Source: Chitinophagaceae bacterium
Lineage (GTDB): Bacteria; Bacteroidota; Bacteroidia; Chitinophagales; Chitinophagaceae
Direction of reading: 5' to 3'
Assembly: GCA_024508725.1 (NCBI GenBank)
Contig: JANINS010000004.1
Span: 700,163-764,162 of the forward strand
Length of the DNA stretch: 64,000 bases
The notes under the pieces are model-generated. The model worked only from the letters and a program-made list of their open reading frames with translations. It ran no database searches and was not told where the DNA came from. Positions 18,601-28,164 of this stretch are shown here, piece by piece (position 1 is the first letter of the stretch; every line of letters starts with the position of its first letter). A program made the position numbers and the translations under genes.

Positions 18601-21600
18601 TTTCCAGATACCGGATGCACCAGGTACAGAAGCCTGACCACCCAATCTTCCTTCAACACCCACCTCACGAGCCACGGTAGTTACCTGGTCTGCGAAAGTT
18701 GCCAGTGTATCGATCATCTCGTTGATGGTTTCTGTTAACTGTGCAACCTCACCACGAGAAACGATTGAAAGTTTTTGTTTCAGATTACCTGTTGCCACCG
18801 CAGTTACAACTTTTGCGATACCACGTACCTGGTTGGTAAGGTTAGATGCCATCATGTTTACCGAGTCGGTCAAATCTTTCCATGTACCAGCCACACCTTG
18901 TACCTCGGCCTGACCACCAAGCTTACCCTCAGTACCTACCTCTCTCGCCACACGGGTTACCTCGAATGCGAATGAATTCAGCTGATCCACCATCGTGTTG
19001 ATCGTATTCTTCAGGTCAAGGATCTCGCCCTTAACGTCTATCGTTACTTTCTTACTCAAGTCACCCGATGCTACCGCTTTTGTTACTTCGGCGATGTTAC
19101 GTACCTGGGCTGTAAGGTTACCGGTCATCTGGTTTACTGAGTCAGTCAGATCTTTCCACGTACCACCAACACCCGGTACGAAGGCTTGTCCACCCAATTT
19201 ACCATCGGTACCAACCTCTCTGGCTACCCTCGTTACCTCTGATGCAAAGGCACGAAGCTGATCCACCATCGTATTCAGCGTTTCTTTCAGCTGAAGGATC
19301 TCACCACGTACATCCACCGTAATTTTCTTAGACATGTCTCCGTTTGCCACGGCAATCGCAACTTCGGCGATGTTACGTACCTGACCGGTAAGGTTCGATG
19401 CCATCTGGTTTACTGAGTCGGTCAAATCCTTCCATGTACCGGCAACACCTGGTACGTGAGCCTGACCACCCAATTTACCTTCCGTACCTACCTCTCTAGC
19501 TACCCTCGTTACCTCAGAAGCGAAGGCACGAAGCTGATCCACCATCGTGTTGATCGTATTTTTCAACTCAAGGATCTCACCTTTAACGTCCACCTCAATT
19601 TTACGAGACAAGTCACCATTTGCCACGGCTGTTGTTACCTCGGCGATGTTACGTACCTGCCCGGTAAGGTTAGATGCCATTTTATTTACTGAGTCAGTCA
19701 AATCTTTCCAAAGACCTTCTACACCAGGTACATCGGCTTGTCCACCGAGTTTACCTTCAGAACCCACCTCACGAGCCACACGGAATACCTCAGATCCGAA
19801 GGCGTTCAACTGATCCACCATCGTGTTGATCGTATTCTTCAACTCAAGGATCTCACCACGTACATCCACCGTAATTTTTCTTGAAAGATCACCTTTTGCT
19901 ACCGCTGTTGTTACCTCGGCGATATTACGTACCTGGGCTGTAAGGTTAGATGCCATCTGGTTTACTGAGTCGGTCAAATCCTTCCATGTACCACCTACAT
20001 CCTGCACTTTCGCCTGACCACCGAGTTTACCTTCTGTACCTACCTCAAGTGCCACCCTTGTTACCTCTGATGCGAATGAGTTGAGCTGATCCACCATCGT
20101 GTTGATCGTATTCTTCAACTCAAGGATCTCACCCTGTACGTTTACCGTAATTTTCTTCGACAAGTCTCCATTTGCCACAGCCGTAGTCACCTCAGCGATG
20201 TTACGTACCTGGGCTGTAAGGTTACCCGCCATATTATTTACTGAGTCAGTCAAATCTTTCCAAGTACCACCAACTCCCTGCACTTTTGCCTGGCCACCAA
20301 GCTTTCCTTCAGTACCTACCTCAAGAGCCACACGGGTTACCTCGGAAGCGAAGGAGTTCAGCTGATCCACCATTCGGTTGATCACATCTTTGATCTGGAG
20401 GATCTCACCTCTTACATCCACCGTGATCTTCTGGGTTAAGTCACCATTCGCAATCGCTGTCGCAACTTTCGATACGTCACGAAGCTGAACGGTAAGGTTA
20501 CCTGCAAGAAGGTTTACGTTGTCTGTCAAATCTTTCCATACACCACCAACTCCTTTTACCGTAGCCTGACCACCAAGTTTACCTTCAGAACCCACCTCAC
20601 GAGCCACACGGCTCACCTCGGAAGAGAAGGAGTTAAGCTGATCCACCATCGTATTGATCGTGTTCTTCAATTCAAGGATCTCACCTTTTACGTCCACCGT
20701 GATCTTTCTACTCAAATCACCTCTCGCTACCGCTGTTGTTACCTCGGCGATGTTACGTACCTGTCCCGTAAGGTTAGATGCCATCTGGTTTACAGAGTCA
20801 GTCAAATCTTTCCAAGTACCGGCAACACCAGGTACTTCGGCTTGTCCACCCAGTTTACCTTCGGTACCCACCTCACGAGCCACACGGGTTACCTCTGATG
20901 AGAAGGAGTTGAGCTGATCCACCATCGTATTGATCGTGTTTTTCAACTCAAGAATTTCTCCCTGTACATCCACAGTGATCTTCTTAGATAGGTTTCCATT
21001 AGCAACGGCTGTTGTTACCTCGGCGATGTTACGTACCTGGGCAGTAAGATTACCTGCCATCTGGTTTACCGAGTCAGTCAGATCTTTCCATACACCGGCA
21101 ACACCTTTTACACGAGCCTGACCACCCAATTTACCTTCAGAACCCACCTCACGGGCCACACGGGTCACCTCCATAGAGAAGAGGTTCAACTGCTTCACCA
21201 TGTCGTTTACCTCACGGGCAATACGCTGGAACTCACCTTGCAAAACGTGATCTCCAATTTGTAGTGGCATCTCCTGGCTAAGATTTCCTTTCGCCACAGA
21301 ACCAATTACGTGTGCTATTTCAATAGTAGGGTGTACCAGATCTGATATCAATCCATTTATCGCATCAACACCTGAACTCCAGGCACCACGGGCATGACGT
21401 GGAAGTTCTATACGGTGTGTCAGATTTCCTTTTTTACCGATCGTTTGTCCTGCACGGGTCAACTCCGTCATCAGGATCTCGTTCATGGTAATGATTTCGT
21501 TAAGGGTATCGCAGATTTTGCCTTCAAAACCAACCTGGTCAATGGGCATCCGGACAGCGAAATTTCCATTTTTTACTTCTGAAAGAACTCTTAACAGCTC

Positions 21601-21774
21601 CTTCATATCTAAAGTAGTGTCACCATTCCTGCTGGTAGGTGAGAAGGTTTCCCCATTTTGGGGAAAATCTGGGATAGTTTGTTCCATTGGTGCTAAGGAT
21701 TTTGCTATTTCTGGTGAAATAGGTAATGGCGCTGGTTTCACAGTTCCATTGGATTTACCACGTTTTGTAGCCAT
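15634..21774 (-). CDS. giant soluble poly-HAMP hybrid histidine kinase with three receiver domains
   Basis: A 2046-residue protein without membrane segments. After ~200 residues of divergent HAMP-like sequence come ten consecutive ~92-residue units (residues ~213-1090), each with [10 protein letters not shown], [17 protein letters not shown] and [16 protein letters not shown]; each unit corresponds to a HAMP domain plus a HAMP-like linker. Then a GAF domain (~1140-1280), a coiled coil, HisKA (His1364 in [14 protein letters not shown]), HATPase ([20 protein letters not shown]) and three REC domains with acceptors Asp1707, Asp1830 and Asp1977. The plan matches fungal group III osmosensing kinases (Nik1/Os-1), which have about five such units and one REC. 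It probably senses an intracellular or osmotic state by HAMP conversion. It heads an operon with the REC-kinase and is divergent from a lone response regulator. Confidence 0.95.
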   Translation of the reverse strand: MATKRGKSNGTVKPAPLPISPEIAKSLAPMEQTIPDFPQNGETFSPTSRNGDTTLDMKELLRVLSEVKNGNFAVRMPIDQVGFEGKICDTLNEIITMNEILMTELTRAGQTIGKKGNLTHRIELPRHARGAWSSGVDAINGLISDLVHPTIEIAHVIGSVAKGNLSQEMPLQIGDHVLQGEFQRIAREVNDMVKQLNLFSMEVTRVAREVGSEGKLGGQARVKGVAGVWKDLTDSVNQMAGNLTAQVRNIAEVTTAVANGNLSKKITVDVQGEILELKNTINTMVDQLNSFSSEVTRVAREVGTEGKLGGQAEVPGVAGTWKDLTDSVNQMASNLTGQVRNIAEVTTAVARGDLSRKITVDVKGEILELKNTINTMVDQLNSFSSEVSRVAREVGSEGKLGGQATVKGVGGVWKDLTDNVNLLAGNLTVQLRDVSKVATAIANGDLTQKITVDVRGEILQIKDVINRMVDQLNSFASEVTRVALEVGTEGKLGGQAKVQGVGGTWKDLTDSVNNMAGNLTAQVRNIAEVTTAVANGDLSKKITVNVQGEILELKNTINTMVDQLNSFASEVTRVALEVGTEGKLGGQAKVQDVGGTWKDLTDSVNQMASNLTAQVRNIAEVTTAVAKGDLSRKITVDVRGEILELKNTINTMVDQLNAFGSEVFRVAREVGSEGKLGGQADVPGVEGLWKDLTDSVNKMASNLTGQVRNIAEVTTAVANGDLSRKIEVDVKGEILELKNTINTMVDQLRAFASEVTRVAREVGTEGKLGGQAHVPGVAGTWKDLTDSVNQMASNLTGQVRNIAEVAIAVANGDMSKKITVDVRGEILQLKETLNTMVDQLRAFASEVTRVAREVGTDGKLGGQAFVPGVGGTWKDLTDSVNQMTGNLTAQVRNIAEVTKAVASGDLSKKVTIDVKGEILDLKNTINTMVDQLNSFAFEVTRVAREVGTEGKLGGQAEVQGVAGTWKDLTDSVNMMASNLTNQVRGIAKVVTAVATGNLKQKLSIVSRGEVAQLTETINEMIDTLATFADQVTTVAREVGVEGRLGGQASVPGASGIWKNLTENVNQLAENLTTQVRAISEVASAVTKGDLTQMIRVEAKGEVEELKDTINQMIANLKETTLRNQEQDWLKSNLAKFTQMLQGQKDLSTVTRRILSELAQVVNAQQGMFYILEQDENLENKKLKLFSSYAYGEEQVANREFALGQGLVGQCAVEKERILLTNVPKEYIKIGSGLGEAAPVSVIVLPVLFETDIKAVIELASFGQFSDIHLDFLSQLTESIGIVLNTIETNSRTEELLEQSQSLTDELRRTNEELQDKAHLLVKQKEEVEAKNKEVEEARRSLEEKAEQLQLTSKYKSEFLANMSHELRTPLNSLLILAQQLYENHEGNLTEKQIRYAKTIHSCGDDLIQLINDILDLSKIESGYISTDFINVRFNEITSFVETTFKHVSENKNLKFNIEMDKSLPDSLETDIQRLNQILKNLLSNAFKFTEKGEVKLRIYEANKNWKGLYSNLDNAGRVVAFEIKDTGIGISKDKQNIIFEAFQQAEGSTSRKYGGTGLGLSISRGLADLLGGSIELDSEPGRGSTFTLFLPIDYNPNNVKKEKQSSLTVTEYKLDTADSSAIQSVPTVKLPERDLDAINEIINEVGDDRNMINSGDKVVLVVEDDVRFAKIMVEKAHEMELKIVVATHFGEVFELTNRFSPIAVTLDVKLPDASGWKILDLFKNDVNLRHIPVHLISGEENRLLAMQRGARSFHLKPLKNEALSVLFDDIVDYNNRKPKKLLLVEDNELDSSQMAKILAAPDQIDIQIASTGQHGLELLKENSYDCIIVDYMLPDIGGMEFLTQINDLKKLAMTPVLIYSAKDFNPKEKTQLKQYANRILLKSVNSLELLLEEAVLHMHLCHKDLPQEKRKLIEDLRSREDVLANKTVLVVDDDVRNLFALTTAFERHNIKAITAESGQEAINILRENDGIDIVLMDIMMPEMDGYETTGKIRREHKNSNLPIIAVTAKAMKGDREKCIEAGASDYITKPVKMDQLLSLMRVWLYK
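18400..21150 (-). repeat. ~276-bp tandem DNA repeat (x10) encoding HAMP units
   Basis: The poly-HAMP part of the kinase gene is a tandem repeat at the DNA level. The string GATCTTTCCAnGTACC or a close variant (TGGAAAGAT on this strand) and ATCCACCATCGT recur about every 276 bp from ~18600 to ~21130. Ten units can be counted, spaced 92 codons apart with no out-of-frame length change. Inner units are more alike than the last two toward the 3' end, as expected from recombinational expansion in the middle of the array. Confidence 0.9.
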
Positions 21775-21815
21775 TATCGAGGTGTTAGAAGTTTTGAATT
21801 GGGGTTTTTCATTTA

Positions 21816-22382
21816 TTGGAAAGAACTAATTCTTCAAATAGTGTGCTAATTAGTGGCGAAATTTCTACTGAAAATTTCTACACTTTACAAGCAGCAGACA
21901 GAGAATACAAATCCAAAACAATACCTTCGAACCGATTAAAGACCAATAGTTTGAAGGGAGATCTACATATTAATAACAAGCTTACAGTGTTTTTGGCTGA
22001 AGATGATGCTGATGATCAGGAGATGTTGATGGAAATGATGAAAGCTGAAGATGAGCGATTGACTTTTGTTACAGCATCAACCGGCAGTAAAGCCGTTGAT
22101 ATTTTGAGAAAAATGGAAAATGATCAGCTTCCGTGCCTTATTATTTTGGATTACAATCTTCCTGAGATGAGTGGTGCTGAAATATTAGCCAAACTTATAG
22201 ATGAGCCTCGTTACAAAGACACCGTCAAAATCGTTTGGAGTACTTCTAACTCACCCATTTACCAGAAAAAATGCATGGAGCTTGGTGCTCAATCTTATAT
22301 TGTAAAGCCAACCGGAATTGCTGGTATCAAAGCTATCGCAAAACAATTAGTGGAATTGTGCCTCAAGACACAAACTTCTTAG
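21816..22382 (+). CDS. single-domain response regulator
   Basis: A receiver-only protein: acidic pair FLAEDDADD, phospho-acceptor Asp in IILDYNLPEMSG, the Thr/Ser switch in IVWSTSNSP and Lys in YIVKPTG. The C-terminus ends with the receiver fold, so there is no output domain and it should act by protein contact or as a phosphate sink. The start is uncertain. The longest frame begins with TTG at 21816, while GTG at 21843 and TTG at 21951 are also possible; no ATG precedes the receiver domain, and the first ~45 residues look unstructured. It is divergent from the giant poly-HAMP kinase, 41 bp from its start codon, which makes that kinase its likely partner. The last 20 bp overlap the end of the convergent PAP2 gene. 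Confidence 0.8.
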   Translation: MERTNSSNSVLISGEISTENFYTLQAADREYKSKTIPSNRLKTNSLKGDLHINNKLTVFLAEDDADDQEMLMEMMKAEDERLTFVTASTGSKAVDILRKMENDQLPCLIILDYNLPEMSGAEILAKLIDEPRYKDTVKIVWSTSNSPIYQKKCMELGAQSYIVKPTGIAGIKAIAKQLVELCLKTQTS

Positions 22383-22977
22383 AATAATGTAAAACAGGTT
22401 GAGATCTGAAGATCCAGGCCATTGCATATCCGATTCCGCATCCTAAAATTCCACCTCCGATCACATCCAAAGGATAATGTACACCTACGTATACTTGTCC
22501 ATAACAGATCGTTGCTGCCCAAACGAAAAATAACTTACCCGCTTTCCCAAAAACATCTTTCATTGTTAAATAGATAAACATCGCCAGTCCGAAGTGATTG
22601 GTGGCATGTGAAGAAGTAAAACTTCCGCTGGTAGGGCAGCGATTTAACAGTAAATGAATATGTCCAACAAGAGATGGATCACCACAAGGACGAACACGAC
22701 CGATCCAGTCTTTGATCAATCCACTGCTGATCTGGTCACAAATACCGGCAGTTACACCAACAAAGAGCATCCAGAATATCGATCTCCAGCCAAAATTCAG
22801 GATCATAAACATGAAAAGAAAAAAATACAGTGGTATCCAAACATCAGAATGTCGGTACACAGGAAAGATGGAATCAAAGAAAGAATTCGACCAGTCGCTA
22901 TTAATTTTTATAAGCAGCCAACGATCAAATTCAATGATCCGATCAAGTAAACCGTCTTTCAGCAGGGCATTTAACAT
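22363..22977 (-). CDS. PAP2-family membrane phosphatase
   Basis: A 204-residue membrane protein with about five hydrophobic segments and the three PAP2 motifs: KDWIGRVRP (motif 1, KX6RP), GSFTSSHATNH (motif 2, PSGH-like) and GQVYVGVHYPLDVIGG (motif 3, with the catalytic His and Asp). The usual Arg of motif 3 (SRxxxxxH) is replaced by Gln, a change I have seen in Bacteroidota members. The family dephosphorylates lipid phosphates such as undecaprenyl pyrophosphate or phosphatidic/phosphatidylglycerol phosphate. It is divergent from two LTA-synthase-like genes, so a shared role in phospholipid or polyprenyl turnover is reasonable but unproven. Confidence 0.9.
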   Translation of the reverse strand: MLNALLKDGLLDRIIEFDRWLLIKINSDWSNSFFDSIFPVYRHSDVWIPLYFFLFMFMILNFGWRSIFWMLFVGVTAGICDQISSGLIKDWIGRVRPCGDPSLVGHIHLLLNRCPTSGSFTSSHATNHFGLAMFIYLTMKDVFGKAGKLFFVWAATICYGQVYVGVHYPLDVIGGGILGCGIGYAMAWIFRSQPVLHYSKKFVS

Positions 22978-23030
22978 ATTAAAGATGGCTTAGCAAAGAA
23001 GGTGAGCCTTTTATCAGGTTGTCAATTTGT

Positions 23031-23038
23031 TACCTTTG
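23031..23038 (+). promoter_or_regulatory. candidate -7 element TACCTTTG
   Basis: Matches the Bacteroidota -7 consensus TAnnTTTG and lies 8 bp before the ATG of the first LTA-synthase-like gene (23047), implying a very short or absent 5' leader. A convincing -33 element is not visible. Confidence 0.4.
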
Positions 23039-23046
23039 CCACCCCC

Positions 23047-25020
23047 ATGCAAAAATTGAAAGTGCCAAGATACATACAATGGATTTTCCTTACCGGGTTA
23101 ATTTTCCTTTTGATCATGACCGTATTGAGGCTGATGGTCACGTGGTTCTTTCCAACACAAGGGTTTAGCTTCGGTCATTTATTACCCTCGTTTGTTTTAG
23201 GTATCAGGTATGATCTAAGGATCATTTGCATTGTTTCATTGGTGCTGTTTCTGATTGGAAGTATTCGTTTCTTACATCCATTAAACAAAAAAGCGGGAAG
23301 AAGAACAGCTCTGATATTATGGATGATCTTCATCCTCATCTTTATCTTTTTTTATCTCATCGACTTTACCAACTACGCATATCTTTCTCAGCGAATGAAT
23401 GCCAATCTGCTCAATTATCTTGAAGATGCAGGCATTTCTTTAAAGATGATGTGGCAGAGTTATCCTGTGATATGGATGATCATTGGAATTCTTGGTGGTG
23501 CTGCTTTATTGATCTGGATCGTAAAGTCTACGTACAATCATGTACTCTCCAAACCGATCGTTGCAACAAAAAGATCGAGGATCGCATGGGGAATTGCATT
23601 TTTTCTTTTGTTGGCACTTGGCATATTCGGCAGAGTGGGGCAATATCCTTTACGTTGGAGTGATGCTTATGGTTTGGGAAATGATTATGAAGCCAATCTT
23701 GCGTTGAATCCTTTTCAATCATTTTTCAGTTCGCTCAAATTCAGGCATTCATCTTACGATCCAAAAAAGTTGAAACAAGGTTATGGGTGGATCAGTCAAT
23801 ATCTACAAGTAGATCAACCCGACAGCAATAAATTTTCATTTGAAAGAACATTTACTGCAAAGTCACATCCCAATGCTCCTCAGAATATCGTTGTGGTGAT
23901 CTGTGAATCTTTCAGCGGATATAAAAGTTCGATGTATGGCAATCCACTCAACACTACTCCATATTTCGCTGAGTTAACTAAGCAGGGATTGTTTTACGAA
24001 AGATGTTTCACTCCTCTTTATGGAACAGCAAGAGGTGTTTGGGCAACGATCACATCTGTTCCTGATGTTTCATTAACCAAAACTGCCAGCCGAAATCCTG
24101 CAGCTGTGGATCAGCGAACCATCATCAACGATTTTAAAGACAAAGAGAAGTTCTATTTTATTGGAGGAAGTACAAGCTGGGCAAACATCAGGGGATTGCT
24201 TACGAATAACATACAGGGATTGCATCTTTATGAAGAACAGGATTACAAAGCTCCAAAGATCGACGTGTGGGGTATCAGCGATAAACATTTGTTCTTAGAA
24301 GCCAATGATATTCTTGCTAAACAACAGAAACCATTTTTTGCCGTAATACAAACAGCAGGTAATCATCGTCCATATACTATTCCTGAAGAAGACCTGAAAG
24401 AATTTCAAAAGAAGAACATTCCGCATGACTCACTGGTGAAGTTTGGTTTTGCTTCAGTTGAAGAATATAATGCATTCCGTTATACTGATTACACTTTCAG
24501 AAAGTTCATGGAAGCTGCAGCGAAAGAAAAATATTTTGAAAACACGTTGTTCGTTTTTGTAGGAGATCATGGCATTCGTGGTGATGCCGGAAATATGTTT
24601 CCAAGATCATGGACCGAACAAGGATTAACTACTGTTCATGTGCCACTGTTGTTTTATTATCCAAAAGCATTGCAACCACAACGTTTAAATATCCCAGCTT
24701 CGCAGTTAGATATCATGCCAACCATTGCATCGATAGCTGGTATACCATATACCAACACAGGTATTGGAATGGATCTTACATCTGCAACGCAACCGAAATA
24801 TGCATTTATCATGGATCCAGATGTACGACAGATCGGTGTGGTAGATAGCATGTATTATTACAACTACAAGTTGAATTCCAGGCAGGAATCCATCACTTAT
24901 CTCAACAGCAACCAACCGGTTCAGGCAGATAAAAATATGCTGAACCGTTATAAGAATATAACTAACGCTTTTTATGAGTCATCAAGATTTTTATTGCTGA
25001 ATAATAAAAAGAAGAAATAA
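23047..25020 (+). CDS. LTA synthase family protein (sulfatase-fold phosphoglycerol transferase), copy 1
   Basis: A 657-residue membrane enzyme. I use the ATG at 23047 (MQKLKVPRYIQWIFLTGLI) because it immediately precedes the first membrane helix; a GTG 45 bp upstream is less likely. The N-terminal ~210 residues hold five hydrophobic segments; the rest is an alkaline-phosphatase/sulfatase-fold domain: NIVVVICESFSGYKS (metal-binding Glu), NTTPYF, FTPLYGTARGVWAT with the probable nucleophile Thr, AGNHRPYTIP and VFVGDHGIRGD (Asp-His metal ligands). Relatives transfer phosphoglycerol from phosphatidylglycerol to lipids or glycans (LtaS, OpgB). In a Gram-negative the acceptor is unknown. It overlaps the next gene by 1 bp (TAATG). 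Confidence 0.88.
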   Translation: MQKLKVPRYIQWIFLTGLIFLLIMTVLRLMVTWFFPTQGFSFGHLLPSFVLGIRYDLRIICIVSLVLFLIGSIRFLHPLNKKAGRRTALILWMIFILIFIFFYLIDFTNYAYLSQRMNANLLNYLEDAGISLKMMWQSYPVIWMIIGILGGAALLIWIVKSTYNHVLSKPIVATKRSRIAWGIAFFLLLALGIFGRVGQYPLRWSDAYGLGNDYEANLALNPFQSFFSSLKFRHSSYDPKKLKQGYGWISQYLQVDQPDSNKFSFERTFTAKSHPNAPQNIVVVICESFSGYKSSMYGNPLNTTPYFAELTKQGLFYERCFTPLYGTARGVWATITSVPDVSLTKTASRNPAAVDQRTIINDFKDKEKFYFIGGSTSWANIRGLLTNNIQGLHLYEEQDYKAPKIDVWGISDKHLFLEANDILAKQQKPFFAVIQTAGNHRPYTIPEEDLKEFQKKNIPHDSLVKFGFASVEEYNAFRYTDYTFRKFMEAAAKEKYFENTLFVFVGDHGIRGDAGNMFPRSWTEQGLTTVHVPLLFYYPKALQPQRLNIPASQLDIMPTIASIAGIPYTNTGIGMDLTSATQPKYAFIMDPDVRQIGVVDSMYYYNYKLNSRQESITYLNSNQPVQADKNMLNRYKNITNAFYESSRFLLLNNKKKK

Positions 25021-26996
25021 TGCTGATCAGGTGGAAAGTACCAAAGACGATTCAATGGGTGGTGAAGTTGTTCTTCATCATGTTACTGGTATTTACAATT
25101 TTTAGATTATCTACTTACATCGCTTTTCATCCTGAATCTATAACCATCATAGATGCACTTCCATCATTTGCACTTGGTGTTGCATTTGATATTCGCTGGA
25201 TATGTTTCCTGTTGTTGCCGATCGTTCTGTTTAGTTATATACCAAAGTTTTCTCCTTACAGTTCTGATCTCGCAAAAAAAATATGGACAGGTTACCTTGC
25301 TGCAGCAACTTTTATCGTGATCTTTTTCTTTGGAGCAGATTACGGTCACTTTGCTTACGTAAGCACAAGGCTTAACGCAAGTGCCCTCAACTTCGCAGAA
25401 GATGCGAAAATATCTGCTGAGATGTTGTGGGAGTCTTATCCATTGCTGTGGATGTTACTCGGACTTTTGATCGTTGGTTACATCTTTTATTATTTGTACA
25501 ACAGAACACACCAGCGTGTAGAAAAAGTAAACAGCCATAAACAAATTGATTACCGAAGGAACTGGTACCTGCTTGTAACTTTTTGCATGGCTTTAGGTGT
25601 GTATGGAAGTTTTTCTTTTCAACCTTTAAAGAGAGATGATGCTTTTGTTCTGCGGGATAATTTCAAAGCTTACCTGGCGTTAAATCCTTTGCAGAATTTT
25701 TTCACCACACTTCGTTTCAGGCAGCCACAGGTTAAAGATTTGAAAGCAAAAGATTATTATCCATTAATGAGTGAGTTTCTGCAACTCGACAGGAAAAATG
25801 CAGAAGGTTTCTCAAGAACAGTTTTGCCTGGCAGCCGATCATTAGAAAGTAAGCCCAACATCGTTCTGGTTGTTTGTGAGTCGTTCAGCATGTATAAAAC
25901 AAGCATGAGCAGTAATCCGTTGAACACGACTCCATACTTCAATCAAATGACAAAACAGGGAGTTTTCTTCAACCGTTGTTTTACTCCTCACTTTGCAACA
26001 GCAAGAGGCATGTTTGCAACGCTTACGGGTATTCCTGATGTTCAAATGTCGAAATTCTCCACCAGAAATGAAGAGTCATTAGATCAACATACGATCATTA
26101 ACAGCTTCGAAGATTACGACAAACATTATTTTATTGGTGGAAGCAGTGAGTTCAATAATTATCGTGGATTGATCGGAAATATCAACAACGTTAAGATACA
26201 TGAGGAAGGCAGTTTTAAATCACCAAAAGTGAATGTATGGGGCATCAGCGATAAAGATCTTTTTCTTGAGGCGAACCAGGCTTTTACAAAAGAACAGAAA
26301 CCTTTCTTTGCTGTGATACAAACAGCCGGTAATCATCGTCCGTATACGATTCCTGAAACGGATAAGGATTTTCAGCATAAAGAAATACCGCAGGATACTT
26401 TGTTGAAGTATGGATTTTTATCTTCTGAAGAATATAATGCGATGCGTTATTTCGATTATTCATTCCAGCATTTTATTGAAGCAGCTAAGAAGGAGCAATA
26501 CTTTCACAATACGATCTTTGTTTTTGTAGGTGACCATGGAATTGCAGGTAATGCAAGAGCGGTCTATCCAAATGTGTGGACAGATCAGCGTTTGAGTGAT
26601 GAGCATGTTCCTTTGCTTTTGTATGCACCGTCTTTACTGCTTCCGCAACAAAGAACAGAAGTGGTTTCACAGATAGATGTATTGCCAACCATTGCAGGAT
26701 TGGTTCATCAACCTTATACCAACACTACACTTGGAAGAAACCTGCTCGATCCGCAGAAAAAGAATAATGCAGCTTTTGTGATCTATCATGACGAAGAAAA
26801 GATCGGATGGGTAACAGATTCGTTTTACTATATGAAGAGCCTGCGGTTTGCTGACGAAGCGATCTATCCGCTTAACAGCAATCACTCACCATGGACCAAA
26901 GAGCAGGAAACTGCCATGAAACAGAAAGCTTCTGCCATGGTTTCCGGTTTTTATGAAACGGCAAAGTGGATGCTCGTGAACAATAAAAAACGTTAG
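25020..26996 (+). CDS. LTA synthase family protein, copy 2
   Basis: A 658-residue paralogue of the preceding gene with the same plan: a five-helix membrane part (~1-205) and a periplasmic sulfatase-fold domain with NIVLVVCESFSMYKTS, FTPHFATARGMFAT, FIGGSSEFNNYRG, VWGISDKDLFLEAN, AGNHRPYTIP and VFVGDHGIAGN. Large blocks are identical to copy 1 (for example KPFFAVIQTAGNHRPYTIP), so the pair arose by tandem duplication. Divergence is greatest in the membrane helices and the C-terminal tail. The start codon overlaps the preceding stop codon (TAATG), a translational-coupling arrangement suggesting that the two are made in similar amounts. The substrates are not known. Confidence 0.88.
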   Translation: MLIRWKVPKTIQWVVKLFFIMLLVFTIFRLSTYIAFHPESITIIDALPSFALGVAFDIRWICFLLLPIVLFSYIPKFSPYSSDLAKKIWTGYLAAATFIVIFFFGADYGHFAYVSTRLNASALNFAEDAKISAEMLWESYPLLWMLLGLLIVGYIFYYLYNRTHQRVEKVNSHKQIDYRRNWYLLVTFCMALGVYGSFSFQPLKRDDAFVLRDNFKAYLALNPLQNFFTTLRFRQPQVKDLKAKDYYPLMSEFLQLDRKNAEGFSRTVLPGSRSLESKPNIVLVVCESFSMYKTSMSSNPLNTTPYFNQMTKQGVFFNRCFTPHFATARGMFATLTGIPDVQMSKFSTRNEESLDQHTIINSFEDYDKHYFIGGSSEFNNYRGLIGNINNVKIHEEGSFKSPKVNVWGISDKDLFLEANQAFTKEQKPFFAVIQTAGNHRPYTIPETDKDFQHKEIPQDTLLKYGFLSSEEYNAMRYFDYSFQHFIEAAKKEQYFHNTIFVFVGDHGIAGNARAVYPNVWTDQRLSDEHVPLLLYAPSLLLPQQRTEVVSQIDVLPTIAGLVHQPYTNTTLGRNLLDPQKKNNAAFVIYHDEEKIGWVTDSFYYMKSLRFADEAIYPLNSNHSPWTKEQETAMKQKASAMVSGFYETAKWMLVNNKKR

Positions 26997-27004
26997 TACG
27001 TTTG
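26997..27004 (+). promoter_or_regulatory. candidate -7 element TACGTTTG
   Basis: Exact TAnnTTTG match just after the stop of LTA-synthase copy 2 and 4 bp before the ATG of the M48 gene. If it is used, the transcript would start at or inside the start-codon region, so it may be fortuitous. No -33 element is seen. Confidence 0.25.
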
Positions 27005-27008
27005 ATCT

Positions 27009-28100
27009 ATGATGGATCCAGTAACTCTATACCGGAAAACTGCTTACGATACACCTGTAGAAGTGAAGATACTTTTGTACCAGGAAGCGATCCACATGTA
27101 CGACCTGCATACAAGTGTATTTATTGATTCTATTCCATTAAAGCAGCTTTCTCATCTAACAACAGCAGGTGAAACTGTAACGATACATTTTAAACACAGT
27201 GATGATGTTAAGTTGATACTGGAAGATGATCATCCAGTGTTACCAGAGATCCGTAAAGCTGAGAGGAAGCCTTTTCTAAAGCCTGGTGGAAAGGTATTTG
27301 TGCTTACGATATTTGTAATTGCAGGTGTATTGTTGCTGAATGTTTTGTTCAGTTCTATTGTAGCAAGTATTGGTTTAAGCGTGATCTCACCTGAATATGA
27401 AAAGCAGTTGGGTGATCAGATGTTTAACTCAACTGTTCCGCAAACGCTGGTGGATGAAAGACGAACAGCAACATTACAAACCTTTGCAGATAAACTGCAG
27501 TTGAGCAATAATTACAAGATCAAAGTAACTGTTTTAAGAGCCAGGGAAGTGAATGCTTATGCCATTCCGGGTGGAAATATCGTGATCTATACCGGTTTGC
27601 TGGATAAGATGGAAAACTATGATGAGCTGGTTGCATTACTTGGGCATGAAGCATCTCATATTAACGAACGGCATACAACAAGGTCGATACTGAAAGAAGT
27701 TTCTACAAAACTGTTCCTTATTTTCTTTATGGATGTTTCGCAGATAGGCAGTATTCTTTTATTGAATGCAGATAAGTTAAGAGGTCTCTCATATTCCCGC
27801 AGCCTTGAAACCGAAGCCGATGAAAAAGTACTGGAGATCATGCAACGAAATAAAGTGGATGTGAATGGAATGCTGAGAATGTTTGATCGTTTGAAAGAAG
27901 CGGATACTTTAGGTACAGCAGAGTTTTTGAATACACATCCATTAACCGATAAGCGGATCAGGTATACGAAAAAGAATATTGAAAAGATCGGTCAGCAAAA
28001 GCCTGTTACCGATCCTGCATTACTGGAGTTATGGGTAAACCTGCAGAAGAAAGAAGAAGAAGCGGTTGAAGTAAGTTCAGATGATGACATTGTTGAATAG
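27009..28100 (+). CDS. M48 family zinc metalloprotease, membrane-anchored
   Basis: A 363-residue protein with an N-terminal soluble domain of ~95 residues that I do not recognise, one membrane segment (~100-122; VFVLTIFVIAGVLLLNVLF) and an M48 peptidase domain. The zinc site is LLGHEASHINERH (His213, Glu214, His217), with the third ligand in SRSLETEADEKV (~263). NAYAIPGGNIVIYTGLLDKM is the typical substrate-cleft strand of M48. The family (HtpX, BepA, LoiP) degrades misfolded envelope proteins. It begins 12 bp after LTA-synthase copy 2, possibly in the same operon. Two adjacent ATGs (27009, 27012) could serve as the start. The C-terminus is acidic and probably disordered. Confidence 0.9.
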   Translation: MMDPVTLYRKTAYDTPVEVKILLYQEAIHMYDLHTSVFIDSIPLKQLSHLTTAGETVTIHFKHSDDVKLILEDDHPVLPEIRKAERKPFLKPGGKVFVLTIFVIAGVLLLNVLFSSIVASIGLSVISPEYEKQLGDQMFNSTVPQTLVDERRTATLQTFADKLQLSNNYKIKVTVLRAREVNAYAIPGGNIVIYTGLLDKMENYDELVALLGHEASHINERHTTRSILKEVSTKLFLIFFMDVSQIGSILLLNADKLRGLSYSRSLETEADEKVLEIMQRNKVDVNGMLRMFDRLKEADTLGTAEFLNTHPLTDKRIRYTKKNIEKIGQQKPVTDPALLELWVNLQKKEEEAVEVSSDDDIVE

Positions 28101-28102
28101 GA

Positions 28103-28136
28103 TTGTTGCAGTACAAGTGAGTGACACAACGAAAGC
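28103..28136 (+). repeat. dispersed intergenic repeat, copy 2 (GAGTGACACAAC class)
   Basis: GTTGCAGTACAAG followed by TGAGTGACACAACGAAAGC, directly behind the stop of the M48 gene and before the convergent sugar-transferase gene. A tail resembling TTAGCTGG follows at ~28150, as in copies 6 and 7, where it reads GCTGGCT. Confidence 0.65.
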
Positions 28137-28164
28137 AAAATAGTATTCCTTAGCTGGTAAATAA

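Noticed and set aside
18365-21121. Many plus-strand open frames of 60-90 codons opposite the poly-HAMP gene, similar to each other (RISPxTSTVIF... patterns).
   Set aside because: They are antisense shadows that repeat because the coding strand repeats every 276 bp.
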